From Cladocopium goreaui (taxonomy: Eukaryota; Sar; Dinophyceae; Suessiales; Symbiodiniaceae), in contig CAMXCT020001822.1 of the NCBI GenBank assembly GCA_947184155.2, positions 1-64,000 on the forward strand: 64,000 bases of DNA, written 5' to 3'. The notes below the pieces were generated by a model. That model was not told the origin of the DNA. It worked only from the letters and a program-made list of their open reading frames with translations, and did not search any database. A program made the translations under genes and the position numbers. The stretch's first letter is position 1, and every line of letters begins with the position of its first letter. Shown piece after piece: positions 31,500-43,605 of this stretch.

Positions 31500-32355
31500 G
31501 AGCTGTGTTCAAAATTCCTTTTGATCTCCTGAGAAACAATTCAAAGCTTACGTAGGAGCTTACGTTCGCTTACGTTTTCCAAGGTTTTGCTTACGGCACA
31601 GCAACTTCAAAGAACTAGCTTACGCATCTCTTACGGCAAACTTTCCCGGCAAACCAAAGAGTGAAATTTTAGTGAAAAACACGTGCTAGGAAGATGCATT
31701 TTTCCCCACCTGCCAGGTGAGGTTGTTAGATTTTATCAGAGCTGTTCTTCCGCCTCCTCCTCCTCCTCTCCTCCTCCGCCTCCTCCTCTTCCTCCGCCTC
31801 CAGTTTCTCCTCGACCATGTCTGCATCAACTTCCACGTCCACTTCCGCCTTGCCAACTCTTCGCCAACTTCCGCGCGCAGTGGGCACTGCTGGACCTCAA
31901 CTGCCGGCTTCGGCCTTGCCAACTCTGTGCCAGGGGTCACTGAAGGCAACCTTCGCTTACGACTCGCTTACGGATTGCTTACGCCGAGCTTACGGCAATT
32001 TCCGATCTCCGATTCGGATTCTGTGAATTTTGGTTTGATGTTCAAACAATACCGCGAAGAAAGTAGCATTCGCTCTGGCCTGCTTTCCCTATATGCAATG
32101 GCATAATGGCATAATTAATCATCGCCATTCAATGGCATGCAATAGCATGCACCAAATCAAGCACACAACCTTGTTTAAACCCCAGCTCTCATGGCCCGAC
32201 ATGGACTTACGAACGGCTTACGGCAACATGTTTGTGACCAATGCTTACGTCAAACCTTTCGCACTGCTTACGAAACCCAAGGAAAGTCTTACGACTTGAT
32301 GGAATTATTTCAAGCCCAATACAAAACAAGTAAAGGGGAATTTAGAACGCTGCTC
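31500..32355. mobile_element. E2, 856-bp TIR element with 15 CTTACG words
   Basis: The ends pair as GAGCTGTGTTCAAAATTCC on the left and GGAATTTAGAACGCTGCTC on the right. ACAT flanks both sides (31496-31499, 32356-32359). Units B and C show the empty site TTTACACACATGAAAAC. The interior has CTTACG fifteen times on the plus strand, mostly as GCTTACG, clustered at 31546-31635, 31955-31994 and 32205-32293, with none seen on the opposite strand. A CCTCCTCC-rich tract lies at 31750-31805. No transposase is apparent. Confidence 0.85.
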
Positions 32356-33263
32356 ACATGAAAACTGAAAAAATCACACATGACACACAGGTTCGTTCTT
32401 CTGACCCATCGACCCTGCATGTGGCCCGCCTTCGCCACCCACCTAAAAGGGTCACAGGTTCGAACTCACGCAGCTCCAGACCTCAGCGAAGCGAGCCGGA
32501 AAAAAAAATCCGAGTGGCAAGGAAACGCGGGAAACTCTGAAGGAGATGGGGTTCAGTGGTGATGGGTCAAGTCGGTCCGAGTGTCAAAATGAATGTCAAA
32601 ATGTAAGCCAACATCCAATATAGCTGATGTCCATCGGTGCAGTTTTAGACCTGCTGGTTTTGACCCACATCCGTGCCAGGAGGATTCTAAATCTGGAACT
32701 GCTCCCACAGTTCAACTGGCGCATCCCACAAATTGCAATCTGAGCCAAAGGACGACAGTTGAATCTGCCACACCTGCACGTTGAGGGATCGAATGGCTCA
32801 CAGATTTTGCCGACCGCACATGCAAAGTGCATCAGAGTTCTGTGTCCACAGCAATTCGCTCTCTCTCTCTCTCTATCTCTCTCTCTGAGGACTTCCAGGT
32901 CAGAGCAGAGTGCTTAAGACTCAAACAAGACTCTTAGAAAACACGAGCGGCATAAGATCTTTTCAGACGAACTGCTAACAGACATTTCTTGCGGTACATG
33001 CCCGGCTGCCACTGAGGCTGGTCGGGAGGGTACGTGCCCGGCTGCCACTGAGGCTAGTCGGGAGGGTACATGCCCGGCTCAGTACTGAGGCTGCTCGGGA
33101 GGGTACATGCCCGGCTGCCACTGAGGCTGCTCGGGACAGGTTGGCATGAGAGGTGTTCATAAACAAGCCATTTAAGAAAGGCCCTAGGCCCTAGGCAGTC
33201 AGCTTGCAGGGAAAAAAGCTGAATGCCAGCAATTGCTCTTGCGCGGAAAAGCTGAAGCTGAGC

Positions 33264-34697
33264 TCAGCGTACGCAAACGAGGTAAAACGTAGTCAGCCTG
33301 CTACAGCCTGATTCTTTCTCTGTGGCTGCCAGCTTCTCACTCACTGACTCCATCACACGCAAATCTCTTCCTTTTCCAGCTCTGATGCTTGAATCTGGGA
33401 ACGGCCAAAGCTGTAGCTCTTGCGCAGGTTCATCCTCGAATGCCAAAGACAGCATCAGGCCGCTCTTGCGGCGACCACGGCCTGCGGAGCGGTCAGCATC
33501 TTCGAAAGGCTTTGAAGCAAACATGCTGAATGCACCGAACCTCCTTTCTGTGGGTGCTGACACTGCCATGACTTGCTGCTTGATCCTTCCGCCCTCGCTC
33601 AAGAGGTATTGAGGGGGAAAGAAGACTCGGACATCTTGGCGGCATGCCGCCAACAGAAGCAAAGCTGTAGGGGCGTAGTTCCCATTCTTGCAAAGAGCCG
33701 ATGCCAAGTCCTCTTCCGAGAACCCTTGGCAAATGTCGCAGTAGGTCTTTTGGCGGCCGATAAAGTTTTCCAGCAGCTGACCATCCGGCACTGCTGCCTC
33801 TTCCACTCCCTCGAGTGCTTTCTCCACCCGCTCCTGAAAAGGCTTGTTCAACTCTCCACGTGCCTTGCGAACAAGGCGGTGAACGAGGACAGTGGTCTTC
33901 AAGAGCTGGGGAAAGCGAAATGGAGAAGCCTTCACCTGCCCAGACTCATTGTATGTGCTGAGCATGGCATCCATGAGTTTCTTGTACTTCGGGACATAGC
34001 CTGGCTTCTTCTCCTTGGCATTCTCCTTGAAGAGGCAAAAGGCCGTGAGGACGTCGCAGTTGCAAAGCTCCAAGTAGTAGCCATCAGGGTCACGCACAAA
34101 ATACTGTGTGATCTTCCCTTCACTGCTCTCAAAAGCTTCCACCAAGTTCTCTCTGGCCTTCTGAGGATCAGGCACTGAAATATTTTGCCGAAACGGCACC
34201 TCGTACTCCAACAACTTCTCCAAGACCTTGTGTGGCTCGTTGGTGTCCAGGGCGATGTGAGAGACGATCAAATCACGACCTGATGGAGCATTGGGAACTC
34301 CTTTGATCAAGTGCAGTTCCAAATTGCCCATGGTGAGCCAGGCACCATGTCGATCAAAGTTGGGCCGCTGGATTTGCTGGAAGCCAATGATCTCTGTGTA
34401 GAAGGCCAAGGAACGCCCCACGTCCGAGACAATGATGGCAATGTGGTTCACACTCCGAATGAGATCTCCCATGCCACGCCGTGGAATCTCTGGATTCCAA
34501 TGAAGGTGAGGTTCTGGTGATTCGACAGGGGGATCCTTCCGGAAGAGGACCAAGAACATCACGAGGCCCACCAAAGCATTGCAGGTGATCAGCACAGCTG
34601 CTGCGGCCACAGGAAAGGCTTCCAAGAGCCCAACCCCAGCCCCAGTCAAAGCGCAGCACAGCAAGAATGCCACGAAGATACGCAGGCGCAAGGCCAT
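33264..34697 (-). CDS. Membrane-anchored glyoxalase/VOC-domain protein, copy D
   Basis: Intronless, 477 residues from ATG 34695-34697. A one-base deletion upstream (CAGCC.CACAAATTGG) happens to leave the frame open another 34 codons, but no ATG lies there. The protein is nearly identical to copy C, including the 17-bp deletion and the altered tail. Differences are K311N, K329E and S338N, all outside the VOC domain. Metal ligands His85, Glu127, His147 and Glu210 are intact. The very low divergence among B, C and D indicates recent duplication or ongoing conversion. Confidence 0.85.
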   Translation of the reverse strand: MALRLRIFVAFLLCCALTGAGVGLLEAFPVAAAAVLITCNALVGLVMFLVLFRKDPPVESPEPHLHWNPEIPRRGMGDLIRSVNHIAIIVSDVGRSLAFYTEIIGFQQIQRPNFDRHGAWLTMGNLELHLIKGVPNAPSGRDLIVSHIALDTNEPHKVLEKLLEYEVPFRQNISVPDPQKARENLVEAFESSEGKITQYFVRDPDGYYLELCNCDVLTAFCLFKENAKEKKPGYVPKYKKLMDAMLSTYNESGQVKASPFRFPQLLKTTVLVHRLVRKARGELNKPFQERVEKALEGVEEAAVPDGQLLENFIGRQKTYCDICQGFSEEDLASALCKNGNYAPTALLLLAACRQDVRVFFPPQYLLSEGGRIKQQVMAVSAPTERRFGAFSMFASKPFEDADRSAGRGRRKSGLMLSLAFEDEPAQELQLWPFPDSSIRAGKGRDLRVMESVSEKLAATEKESGCSRLTTFYLVCVR

Positions 34698-35600
34698 GAT
34701 GCGATTCAGCGAGTCCACCTTGATAGAAGAGAACTGAAGCCACAAATTGGCTTGAGACCCGGTTTGAGCAGCGAGGTTCAATAAGCCAGCAATCAGCAAG
34801 TCAAAAGAAACTGGCCAAGGTCACACCCCAACAAACGTTGCAAACACCTCAACATTTCCCCCGCACATCCATTTTTATCATGACTCAATGAGTTTACTTG
34901 TGTTGAGCCAACCTCACCTGTCCATTGATCTCAGACGCCTTGCCTCGCTTGCTTGGCGACAGGTTCTTGGCAAAGTCCTGCCCAGGACTTAAACATCTTC
35001 AAAAGCGCTCGCGGAACACATTTTGCAAAACTCAAACATTGGTCTTAAAATACCATCATGATTTTCATCTTTACTAATCGTGATCTTTGAAGTAGATGAT
35101 TTCATGCGTTTTGTGGTGGCGTCATGGTGATGTTGGATGATGTTGGGGGGTCCTTGGTGTCCAGCCAACCAGCTCAGACTCATCAAACGAATCCGTGTAG
35201 ACACTCGGTCTCCTGTAACGGGCAGCTCCACCACTGGATGACTAGTTGGGAAGCCGGTGCTGGATGACTCATCACAATGGGGGCATCAACCAGCTATCAT
35301 GAGGATATACATTACAAATCATTTAAGCATCAACAGCTTTGAAACATTTGAAAACTACCACCAGGCTTGAACTATGTTGAAACTAACTCAAGTCGTTGTG
35401 ATATGTTGAGAAACGGGATTTGATGATTGGGCAGAGTGGAATTCTTGCCTGAATCTTTCATGCCTGAATCTTTCAAACATTTAATCTGCTCTATTCGTGT
35501 CTCCACAGTAGCATGTCGAATGGCTCTCCATGACATGCCATACCCCCACCTCGTTGATCAGGAAAATTGCTAGCGCGGGAAATGAAAAGCCAAACAAACA

Positions 35601-38600
35601 ACACAAATACGTTTTCAAGCAACAAAACGCTAGATCGATTGTGTGAAGCTGAACCAATCGTCAGATCTTGCACACTGTTAGCGCCGGTCTGATGCTAGTG
35701 AAATCGCAAATCTATATCTCCAGAAGAACTAAGCAGCGGGTTCCATTGAAAACTGGGCAGCCACAAGGTGTGGTTGGAATCCCTGGCTAAAACGCTTAAA
35801 ATCTGTGGCAAAAACCGCCACACGACCACCGTGAATTGTGGATTTGCAGATTTGCTGAAACTAACTGGACTTAAAGCAGAAGCAGTGGCCAAAACATGTG
35901 TTTTTTGGGGAATCCGCTCTGTATCGCTGAAAATGCAACTGTTGGTTACAGGAAATCCATCACCATTGTCATGATAAATGATTGATAAATCAGCTGAAAA
36001 TTGCTGTCGCAATCATATCACTGACAAGTCCCGATTGATTCTGGCACCAGCTGCCACAAACAACGGCCATAAAACCCCATTACCCTCCGTGCTGTTAATA
36101 ACCCCCCAAACATTAAGAGCATCTAAAATCTAAATAAAGTTTAGGCCAAACAATGGCCGGGGGGTCCTGGTTTTTTTTCCAGAACTATGTGGCGCCGAAG
36201 AAATTGCCAAATTGAAAACGAATATATGAGTTGACTAGTTGACTTTCCTTTCAAAATCGCTTGGCGTACTTTACTTAGTCATGATGGGTTTATTAATGGC
36301 ACCCGGACATTACATGGAAATTCATGGGCTGTCCATGGATTCCCCTGGGAAAATGATTTACAGATGTTGTTAGCACATCTCTGGTAATTTCAGGGTAGTT
36401 TCAAGGTTTTGGCCACTTTCCAAGCCCAGGTGGTGACGCAACTAGTTAGTGACAAAACAGCACCCCCAGGATTCTTCAGGGGCTGCAAAATTCCAAAAAT
36501 CTGCCGACTCACATCGGTACCAAGTACTTCCTTGCAGATCAGAAAAACTACAAGGAAACTACACAACCTGTATGTCATCACTGTATGTAAAGAAACTACA
36601 AACATTACAAAGAAACTGTTGAGAAACAACAACCGACAGTTGGTCTCAACTTGGTGTGATATGGTGCGGCTGACACCGCTGTGCCATGCGGTTGGATCAA
36701 GTGGATCCCTCATACCGGGATCAAATTCTGACACCAAGGCACGGTGCTTTACAGCTCTGATCATCACAGCTTAGCAACTTGGGGATTCTTCTGGAGGAGG
36801 AATCCCAGCAGAGCACCTCGTTCCTAAATGGGACAGAGACGACGTACAAAGTACTTGTAGACCATTGTAGGATACTTAGACGGTGCCGTGCTAAGCCGTG
36901 CTGTCACCAAAGCGCAGTGTCTGAGAGGAAATGCATCCTCTCATCCAACGAATATCAAACATCCAACGAATATCCGTCATCAATTTTCATCATCAAATCC
37001 ATCAACTCCATGAAATGTCCATTAAATGTCCAACATCATACACCATCATATATCATCCAACGGCCATCATCAGCCAGTTGGGGGGAAATTTGGCCATTAC
37101 GCAGCTGCGTCCGGGGCGAAACCAGCCCGGGGGCCGAAACGCCTCTCCCAAGCGTCCGCATCGTAAGCATAGACCTGGGGAAGTCATAGGGAAAATCCAC
37201 TATAGATGCTGTATTTTCATAGGAGAAAATCCATTTTTTTCATGGGAAAATCCTCAGAATCAGAAGGAAAATCTGGAAAACGATGGAAAAAATGTGGGAA
37301 CAGCCGCTAGAAATGGAGCTTTCTAGCTGCGCAGCTGGTCAGCGGGCTGATGTATGTTCATATTCTCGTTACTTGACCCGTTAACATATGGTAGCCCAAC
37401 TGACCAAGTATAACATCAACCAACTTCAAACTGGTGTAGAATCGGTAGGATAGTATAAGAAAAGTTGTTGCGACAAGTGATAATACACTATAATACAACT
37501 TAACGTTAGAATGTTTAACTATGTCCTCAATATTTGATAATATGGGATAGCATGTATTGAATTTATCAGAAATATCAACCATGTACAACCACAACTGGGT
37601 CGTGGTTGAGAAAAAACACACATCAGCTGGGATCATCATCAGTTTTTCATATTTGAAACCACCAACTAGATAATACATAAGTGTAGAATAGTCAGAATGA
37701 TTGATAATGTTTATACGCACTAAAGTGAAGCTGTTTCCATGACTTTAGTCCCCCAAACCTGGTTTTCCTGCCATAACCAACATCTTTGTGTCTCAAATCG
37801 AGCGCCATTTACAGTGACGCCCATGGGTCTCGGTAGATTGAAACATTGGTTTGTTCTTTCTTGGTAATTCGTCCATTTCAATAGCATATCAGAATCAACA
37901 TAGGGATCATCTGCATCATGGACAATCAATCTGAAAGTCCTAAAATCAAATGTCGTCATTCCAAAACAGGAACCAGAAATTAGAAGCAATCAGTATGACG
38001 CCCCCATTTTTTGCCCCCCTTTGCCCCATCTTTCACTTACCGAGGGACGCGAGAATACTTATGGACTTGGTCGGTCATCTTTTCGACTTCCACTGGACCT
38101 AGGCGGCAAAATCCTGGTGATTTTGCCTTGCTGGGAGTATCCCAGACATTTCTGGTAGATTAGTCCTATGTGGGTTTTGAAATGGCAAATTCGTCCCGGA
38201 CAAAAATGGGGACTGCTGGAACTGGGTAATCCCCATTTGATAGTGACTCAAATAGGCCTAGATCAGAGATGGTGCGCAGCTTGTTGCCCCATCCGCCATG
38301 GTATCGAAATTGGGGTTCTCACTGGCACGACCCTTGCCCAAATGTGTTCCACCCCAATCACGGCATCAGCCGCATCACAATATGATGTTTGGGATATTTT
38401 GGTACACTAAAATTACAAAAACACATGTTATAAATTGGTATCCTATGTTAATATTGTCTATTACACACTACAGGGCCAGGTTTTTTCCAACGCCAAGAGA
38501 CAAATGTCTTTGAAAGTCTCTGTAGTCTCTGTGGTAGTATATGCAGCAGCCCTGGATTCTCCTTTTGGCACGGAAGCAGCACAACCCATTTGGGCGGTAG

Positions 38601-39130
38601 GCGGTGGAGTAGCTTGTCAGTGCTGTCGGTGCTGAGCCAAATGTCTGCGGGATGAAATCGAAATCGACGTGTGCGGTGCAATGTGGAAATGCCTGTTTGA
38701 AACAGATGTCTTTAAAAACACAAAAGATGTTAAACGCGGTCCATCTCTGGAAAAAAAGAAAGCATGATCTCTGCATATCGCAACAGAACTTGCAGAAACA
38801 CATTGACATTTGATGCAACATCGACCCAGCCTCATCATCTCGTTGATGGTGATGATGTCATGGCAGCAGGAGAAATCAGCACGTGGAGGAGCAATGAAAA
38901 CCGGAGTTGTGGATTTCATCATCTAAGTCCTCATATTCCTCTACCTGAGAAGGGGGGGGACGAAAGCCAGCCTCCAAACAAACGCTCAGGCGGCGTTTTT
39001 TCTTTGCGCTTTATGCTCTGTGTGTTGCATCTGAGAGCTGTGCACCACAGAGACCCTTAACCGTGGAAATGCCATTAAGAAAGAAGAACAAAAACAATGA
39101 AACAGAATAGGAAAGAACAACAAGAGGAAG
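35601..39130. other. Stretch with no confident gene
   Basis: Open frames here are short. A possible exon lies at 38637-38768 on the plus strand (after an AG at 38635-38636; LRDEIEIDVCGAMWKCLFETDVF, stop TGA), but its neighbours are unclear. The GC-rich block 37080-37185, with GGGGCGAAACCAGCCCGGGG, looks like part of a dispersed repeat, judged by contrast with its AT-rich surroundings. AT-rich DNA at 37340-37720 shows nothing. Confidence 0.35.
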
Positions 39131-39137
39131 AAGTTTT

Positions 39138-41020
39138 ACACACAGACGCACAGACCCTTTTACAGACAAACCTCATTACACAGAAATGCTTTGACACTTT
39201 TTCACACAAACCCTTTTACGCACAAACATCTTCACACAGAGACGCTTTTACACACAGACCCTTTTACACACAGACCCTTTTACACAAAAACATCTTTACA
39301 CAGAAATGCTTTTACACACAGACCCTTTTACACACAGACACTTTTACACAGACACTTTTACACACAGGCCCTTTTACATACAGACGATTTTACACACAAA
39401 CATCTTGACACAGAGACGCTTTTTACACACAGACCCTTTGACACACAGAGGCTTTTACACACAGACCCTTTTACACACACATACGCTTTTTCACACAGAC
39501 CCTTTTACACACAAACGCTTGTACACACAAACACTTTTGCACACAGACCCTTTTACACACAAACCTCTTTACACAGAGACGTTTTTACACACAGAAAGTT
39601 TTACACACAGAGACACAGACCCTTTTACACACAGACCCTTTTACACACAGACCGTTTTACACACAAACATCTTTATACAGAAATGCTTTTACACACAGAC
39701 CCGTTTACACACAGACACTTTTACACACAGGCCCTTTTACACACAGACGCTTTTACACAGAAACATCTTGACACAGACACACAGGCCCTTTTACACACAG
39801 AGGCTTTTACACACAGACCCTTTTACACACACACACGCTTTTTCACACAGACCCTTTTACACACAGACGCTTTTACAAACAGACACTTTCACACACAGAC
39901 CCTTTTACACACAAACATCTATTACACACAGACGCTTTCACACACAGAAGGTTTTACACACAGACAGACAGACCCTTTTACACACAAACATCTTCACACA
40001 GAGACGCTGTAACACACAGACCCTTTTACACACAGACTTTTTTACATACAAACATCTTTTCACAGAAATGCTTTTACACACAGACCCTTTTACATAGAGA
40101 CACTTTTCCACACAGACCCCGGTTCGCACACACATGTTTTTCACACAGACACTCTTACACACAGACTTACACACAAACACTTTTACACACAGACCCTTTT
40201 ACACACAAACATATTTAGACAGCGACGCTTTTACACACAGACCCTTTTACACAAACACACGCTTTTTCACACAGACCCTTTTACACACAGACACCTTTAC
40301 ACACAGTCGCTTTTACACACAGACCCTTTTACACACAGAAGCTTTTTCACACAGACCCTTTTACACACAAACATCTTAAAACAGAAACACTTTTGTCACA
40401 ACGCGTTTACACACAAACAGCTTCAGACAGCGACGCGTTTACACACAGACCCTTTTACACACAGACCCTTTTACACACAGACGCCTTGACACACAGACGC
40501 TTTTACACACAGACCCTTTTACACACAGACATCTTTACACAGAAATGCTTTGACACAGAGATTTTTCTATTCTACACGCAGACACTTACACACAAAAACT
40601 TTAACACACAGACCCTTTTACACGCAAACATCTTTACACAAAGGCGCTTTTACACACGAACCTTTTACACACAAACATCTCTACACAGAAACACTTTTAC
40701 ACACAAACAGCTTCACACAGACACATGTTTACACACAGAGCCTTTTACACACAGACCATTTTACGCACAGACACCTTTACGCACAGACGCTTTTACATGC
40801 AGACCCGTTTACACACAGACCCTTTCACACACAAACGCCTTTACACACAAACGTTTTTTTCACACAGAGCCTTTGACACACAAACATCTTTACACAGAAA
40901 TGCTTTTACTCACAGACCCTTTTACACACAAACACTTTTACAGACAGACCCTTTTACACACAGACACTTTACAAACATACCCTTTTTACACACAGACCCT
41001 TTTACGCACACACACGCTTT
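39138..41020 (+). repeat. 1.9-kb satellite of 16-bp CTTTTACACACAGACC units
   Basis: The basic unit is CTTTTACACACAGACC, with variants ending AAACATC, GACGC or AAATG and occasional 14-18-bp units. Because 16 bp lacks a stop in any plus frame and repeats every 48 bp in register, it produces open frames up to 273 codons of the type LLHTDPFTHRPFYTQT. Those are artefacts of the repeat. Variants recur in loose higher-order blocks (for example ACATCTTTACACAGAAATG about every 0.3 kb). It ends at a CTT/GTT/GCT tract at 41025-41055. Confidence 0.95.
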
Positions 41021-41157
41021 TTCACCTTCTTGTTGTTGTTGTTGCTGCTGCTGCATTTTTTTACGGGCATTTACTAAAGCAAAAAAATGTTCATGTTCAT
41101 TTTTAAAGCCCAAAAAGCGTCAATTCGGTGGTGTTTTCGTGTTTTTTGAAGCGTGTC

Positions 41158-41238
41158 GGAGCAAAAAACACCGTAAATACCGTGTTTGTTTACGCCTCGC
41201 AAGCCCAAAACCACGGTATTTACGGTGTTTTTTGCTCC
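41158..41238. repeat. Perfect 27-bp inverted repeat
   Basis: The arm 41158-41184 (starting GGAGCAAAAAACACCG) is the exact reverse complement of 41212-41238, separated by 27 bp. A third, imperfect copy of the right arm follows at about 41241-41276 (CACGGTATTTACAGTG), and a weaker one near 41300. Confidence 0.9.
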
Positions 41239-41239
41239 T

Positions 41240-42380
41240 AGTAGCAAACACCACGGTATTTACAGTGTTTTGTGGCCGGCACCTAGCAAAAACAGTGGTA
41301 TTTACGCAGTTTTCAGCATGTTGCAAGAAGGACTTGTTCCATGCCAAAAGCCCAAAAACACTTTAAATTACAGTGTTTTGGCTTTTGACACCCAATGAAA
41401 AACGTCAGAAAACAACCAAAACTGTCCAAACTGGAGCTTTAAAAAAACGGGGGGCGGCAGCTCATTTTTGGAGCTCTCCCCAGCCAGGCTCTGGCCTCAC
41501 CTTCCCAAACGGGCCCGAATCAGAACCTCCCCCCCCCACACCCGCCAGATTAGCTTCGCTTCGCTTCGCTAATACCTATACTCAGCACAGGCCTTCGGCT
41601 GGCTTTCGTAATATAGAATGAATAAATTATAATACGTTGACTATTATTTGTTTCTTGATTTCCCCCATGATTTATTGATTCGACTTGATTCTTACTTTCA
41701 CTACCCTGTGATATCCGCTGGTGCCCGATGATTGAATCACTAGTCTTCAAAGAAAACGCGATGTGATGCAATTTGAAGTCGGGAGCACTAAACATGTGTA
41801 TCATGTATATCCATGTATATCATGCATATCCATGTAATATCCAAGTCAAAGGCTAAGGTATTCTTCGATGTTTTTTTTGCCAAAAAAAACATGTATAGAT
41901 GGGTTACTGCTGCCGCGAGTCCAGTAGATTGCCATGTTGCTGACGCATTGCTGCCATATCCGTCATGAAAAACAACTCATATCTTCAGTGTCCCATGACT
42001 TGACATGTGTTTCAGCCATGGAAAGTATGGGAAGACATTATCCAATCTTATCATTATCCAATCTGCTGTCATGTCCTGAAGCTCCAGCTTGCACTCAAGC
42101 TGTTTGAGATGAGTCCTGTCCGCCTGCATCCATGCGAAGCTCGGATATCACCACCACATCATATGCCAACTGAAATCTGCCGTCCAGATCCAACTGACAT
42201 GCCCCTTCTAGTTTTCAACACCTCAAGTGCTGCGTACTATTACCTGTGCAAATACTATCCTCATGTGTAAATTATATTATATATATATTATATTTATATA
42301 TATATATTATGATAAAATGTTATAAAATGTAAAAAGCCTTGATCAATCCTCAACTGAAATCCTGGACGATCATCTTTTGT
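41240..42380. other. Spacer without supported gene
   Basis: The stretch holds a GCTTCGCTTCGCTTCGCT run near 41554-41571, a poly-C run at 41530-41540, and AT dinucleotide tracts at 42270-42312. No coding exon is supported. Confidence 0.4.
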
Positions 42381-43568
42381 TTACTCCTCAGAAGCTGCGC
42401 AGGTTCTCTCCATTTGATTCAGAAAGGCCCCGGCATCCGGACCCAGCAAGCGGTCGTTCACCACGTGTCGGCCGTAGTACTCCAAGACTTTGTTGAGTAA
42501 CGGCAGGGTGAGCAACGTCAACACCGACAAGGCCAAAACATGACTCTTGGCGGCAAAACGTAAATGGAATACACAGATACAGGCATCTCTTCTACCTGTA
42601 TCGATGTTATGCTGTACATATCTGAACCAATCCTCCAAGTGTTGCTTCGACAAAACAATCTCTTGTTGCAGGGTAGCGCTGTGACCCAGATGTTCCGCCC
42701 AATTCCGGGGAAGCAAATCCATGATGGCATTGTGGAGCTTCTCATAGATGGAGAAATTGAGCTTTCCAATGCGCCAAGAAGTGATTCCCAAAGCTGCCAA
42801 GAACATCACATGGCGAAACAAATAATGTACCAAGTTGAAGGGAAGAGAAGCATCGCAGGATTGTCGTGCAACATCTAAAGCCAGGTAAGCAAACCTTTGC
42901 AAAAAGACGTATCGAATCAAGGGAGCCAAACGTTGTTGGAGCGCCTTGACCTCATTGGTCAACGAGAAGTGTTGTAACCATCGCTGTCTTGGGCTCAGTT
43001 GTGGAAAGGTGCGGGCAAAATCATTGGCCCGATTTTCCAAATGTCGACATTCCCAGCAAATGAGCAAACAACTCATCGCAAAGTAGGCCCGGTGTGCTCC
43101 CAGCAACACCGCATAGGACATCAAGCCCATCACTGCTCGATGTAAGACGTCATCCACCAAGTGGAACCGTGAATGACCAAAAAATCGATGCGCCAAAATG
43201 GCGCAAAGAACGAAGCTGGCAGCTGGAAAGGGATACAGCAGCATGAAATAAAACAAATCTCGCCAACTTCCCAGGATCAAACGCCTTAAACGCCATCTTG
43301 AGAAATCCGGTGTCCAGGATTGGAAGTAGGGTCGCATTCGAAAGATGTCGACCTCATCATCGCGATTTCCAAGAATTCCCGCCTCCCAGTGGGAAAGCAA
43401 ACCACATTCCAAGGCTGAAGTGAGCAATAAGACCAGCAAAGCACGTCGAGCATAACATGTAAAAATGGGATGATCCACTTGTTCTCCTTGACAAAATGCC
43501 TTGAGACTGTTGTCTTTGGCCGGTAACCTTGCAAGTTGATCAAGGCCCAAACAAAAACCTATTCCCAC
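42381..43568 (-). CDS. Multipass membrane protein of unknown family
   Basis: A 395-codon open frame on the minus strand ends at TAA 42381-42383. Its upstream limit is an in-frame stop just beyond the GGTGTGGGAATAGG stretch; no ATG lies at the start, so an upstream exon probably joins at the AG near 43560. Hydrophobic segments include RRALLVLLLTSALECGLL, FYFMLLYPFPAASFVLCAILA, VMGLMSYAVLLGAHRAYF, LFRHVMFLAALGITSW and VLALSVLTLLTLPLL, with Arg-rich loops between, which suggests five to seven membrane spans. A cytosolic-looking loop holds ENRANDFARTFPQLSPRQRW. I recognise no transporter or channel signature. The frame is long, uses codons evenly and is uninterrupted, so it is probably a real gene. 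Confidence 0.6.
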   Translation of the reverse strand: MGIGFCLGLDQLARLPAKDNSLKAFCQGEQVDHPIFTCYARRALLVLLLTSALECGLLSHWEAGILGNRDDEVDIFRMRPYFQSWTPDFSRWRLRRLILGSWRDLFYFMLLYPFPAASFVLCAILAHRFFGHSRFHLVDDVLHRAVMGLMSYAVLLGAHRAYFAMSCLLICWECRHLENRANDFARTFPQLSPRQRWLQHFSLTNEVKALQQRLAPLIRYVFLQRFAYLALDVARQSCDASLPFNLVHYLFRHVMFLAALGITSWRIGKLNFSIYEKLHNAIMDLLPRNWAEHLGHSATLQQEIVLSKQHLEDWFRYVQHNIDTGRRDACICVFHLRFAAKSHVLALSVLTLLTLPLLNKVLEYYGRHVVNDRLLGPDAGAFLNQMERTCAASEE

Positions 43569-43605
43569 ACCCAGTTGGAATAGTTAGATTTGAGACTTGA
43601 GGAGT

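Larger units (their letters stand above)
31272..35600 (-). repeat. Segmental duplication unit D (mosaic, last in array)
   Basis: Unit D starts like C, is interrupted by E2, carries gene D, and ends at about 35600, where similarity to the other units stops. It lacks E1 and has the empty ATAT site. Bases around that site (GAAAACTACCACCAGGCTTG, then AAC) match A2 and not B/C (GAAAGCTACC..GAGC). Confidence 0.85.

Noticed and set aside
37120-37330. Protein-like frames around GGGGCGAAACCAGCCC as a gene
   Set aside because: Two frames look equally good, neither has splice context, and the block resembles a dispersed repeat.
38620-38652. Minus-strand CCGCAGACATTTGGCTCA similar to the spliced leader
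   Set aside because: Several mismatches and a one-base gap, with no transcript-like sequence after it. It overlaps a possible plus-strand exon edge.
39191-40097. Two frames above 260 codons of THRPFYTQT type as repeat proteins
   Set aside because: The 16-bp satellite gives the same peptide in all plus frames, with no start context or non-repeat domain.
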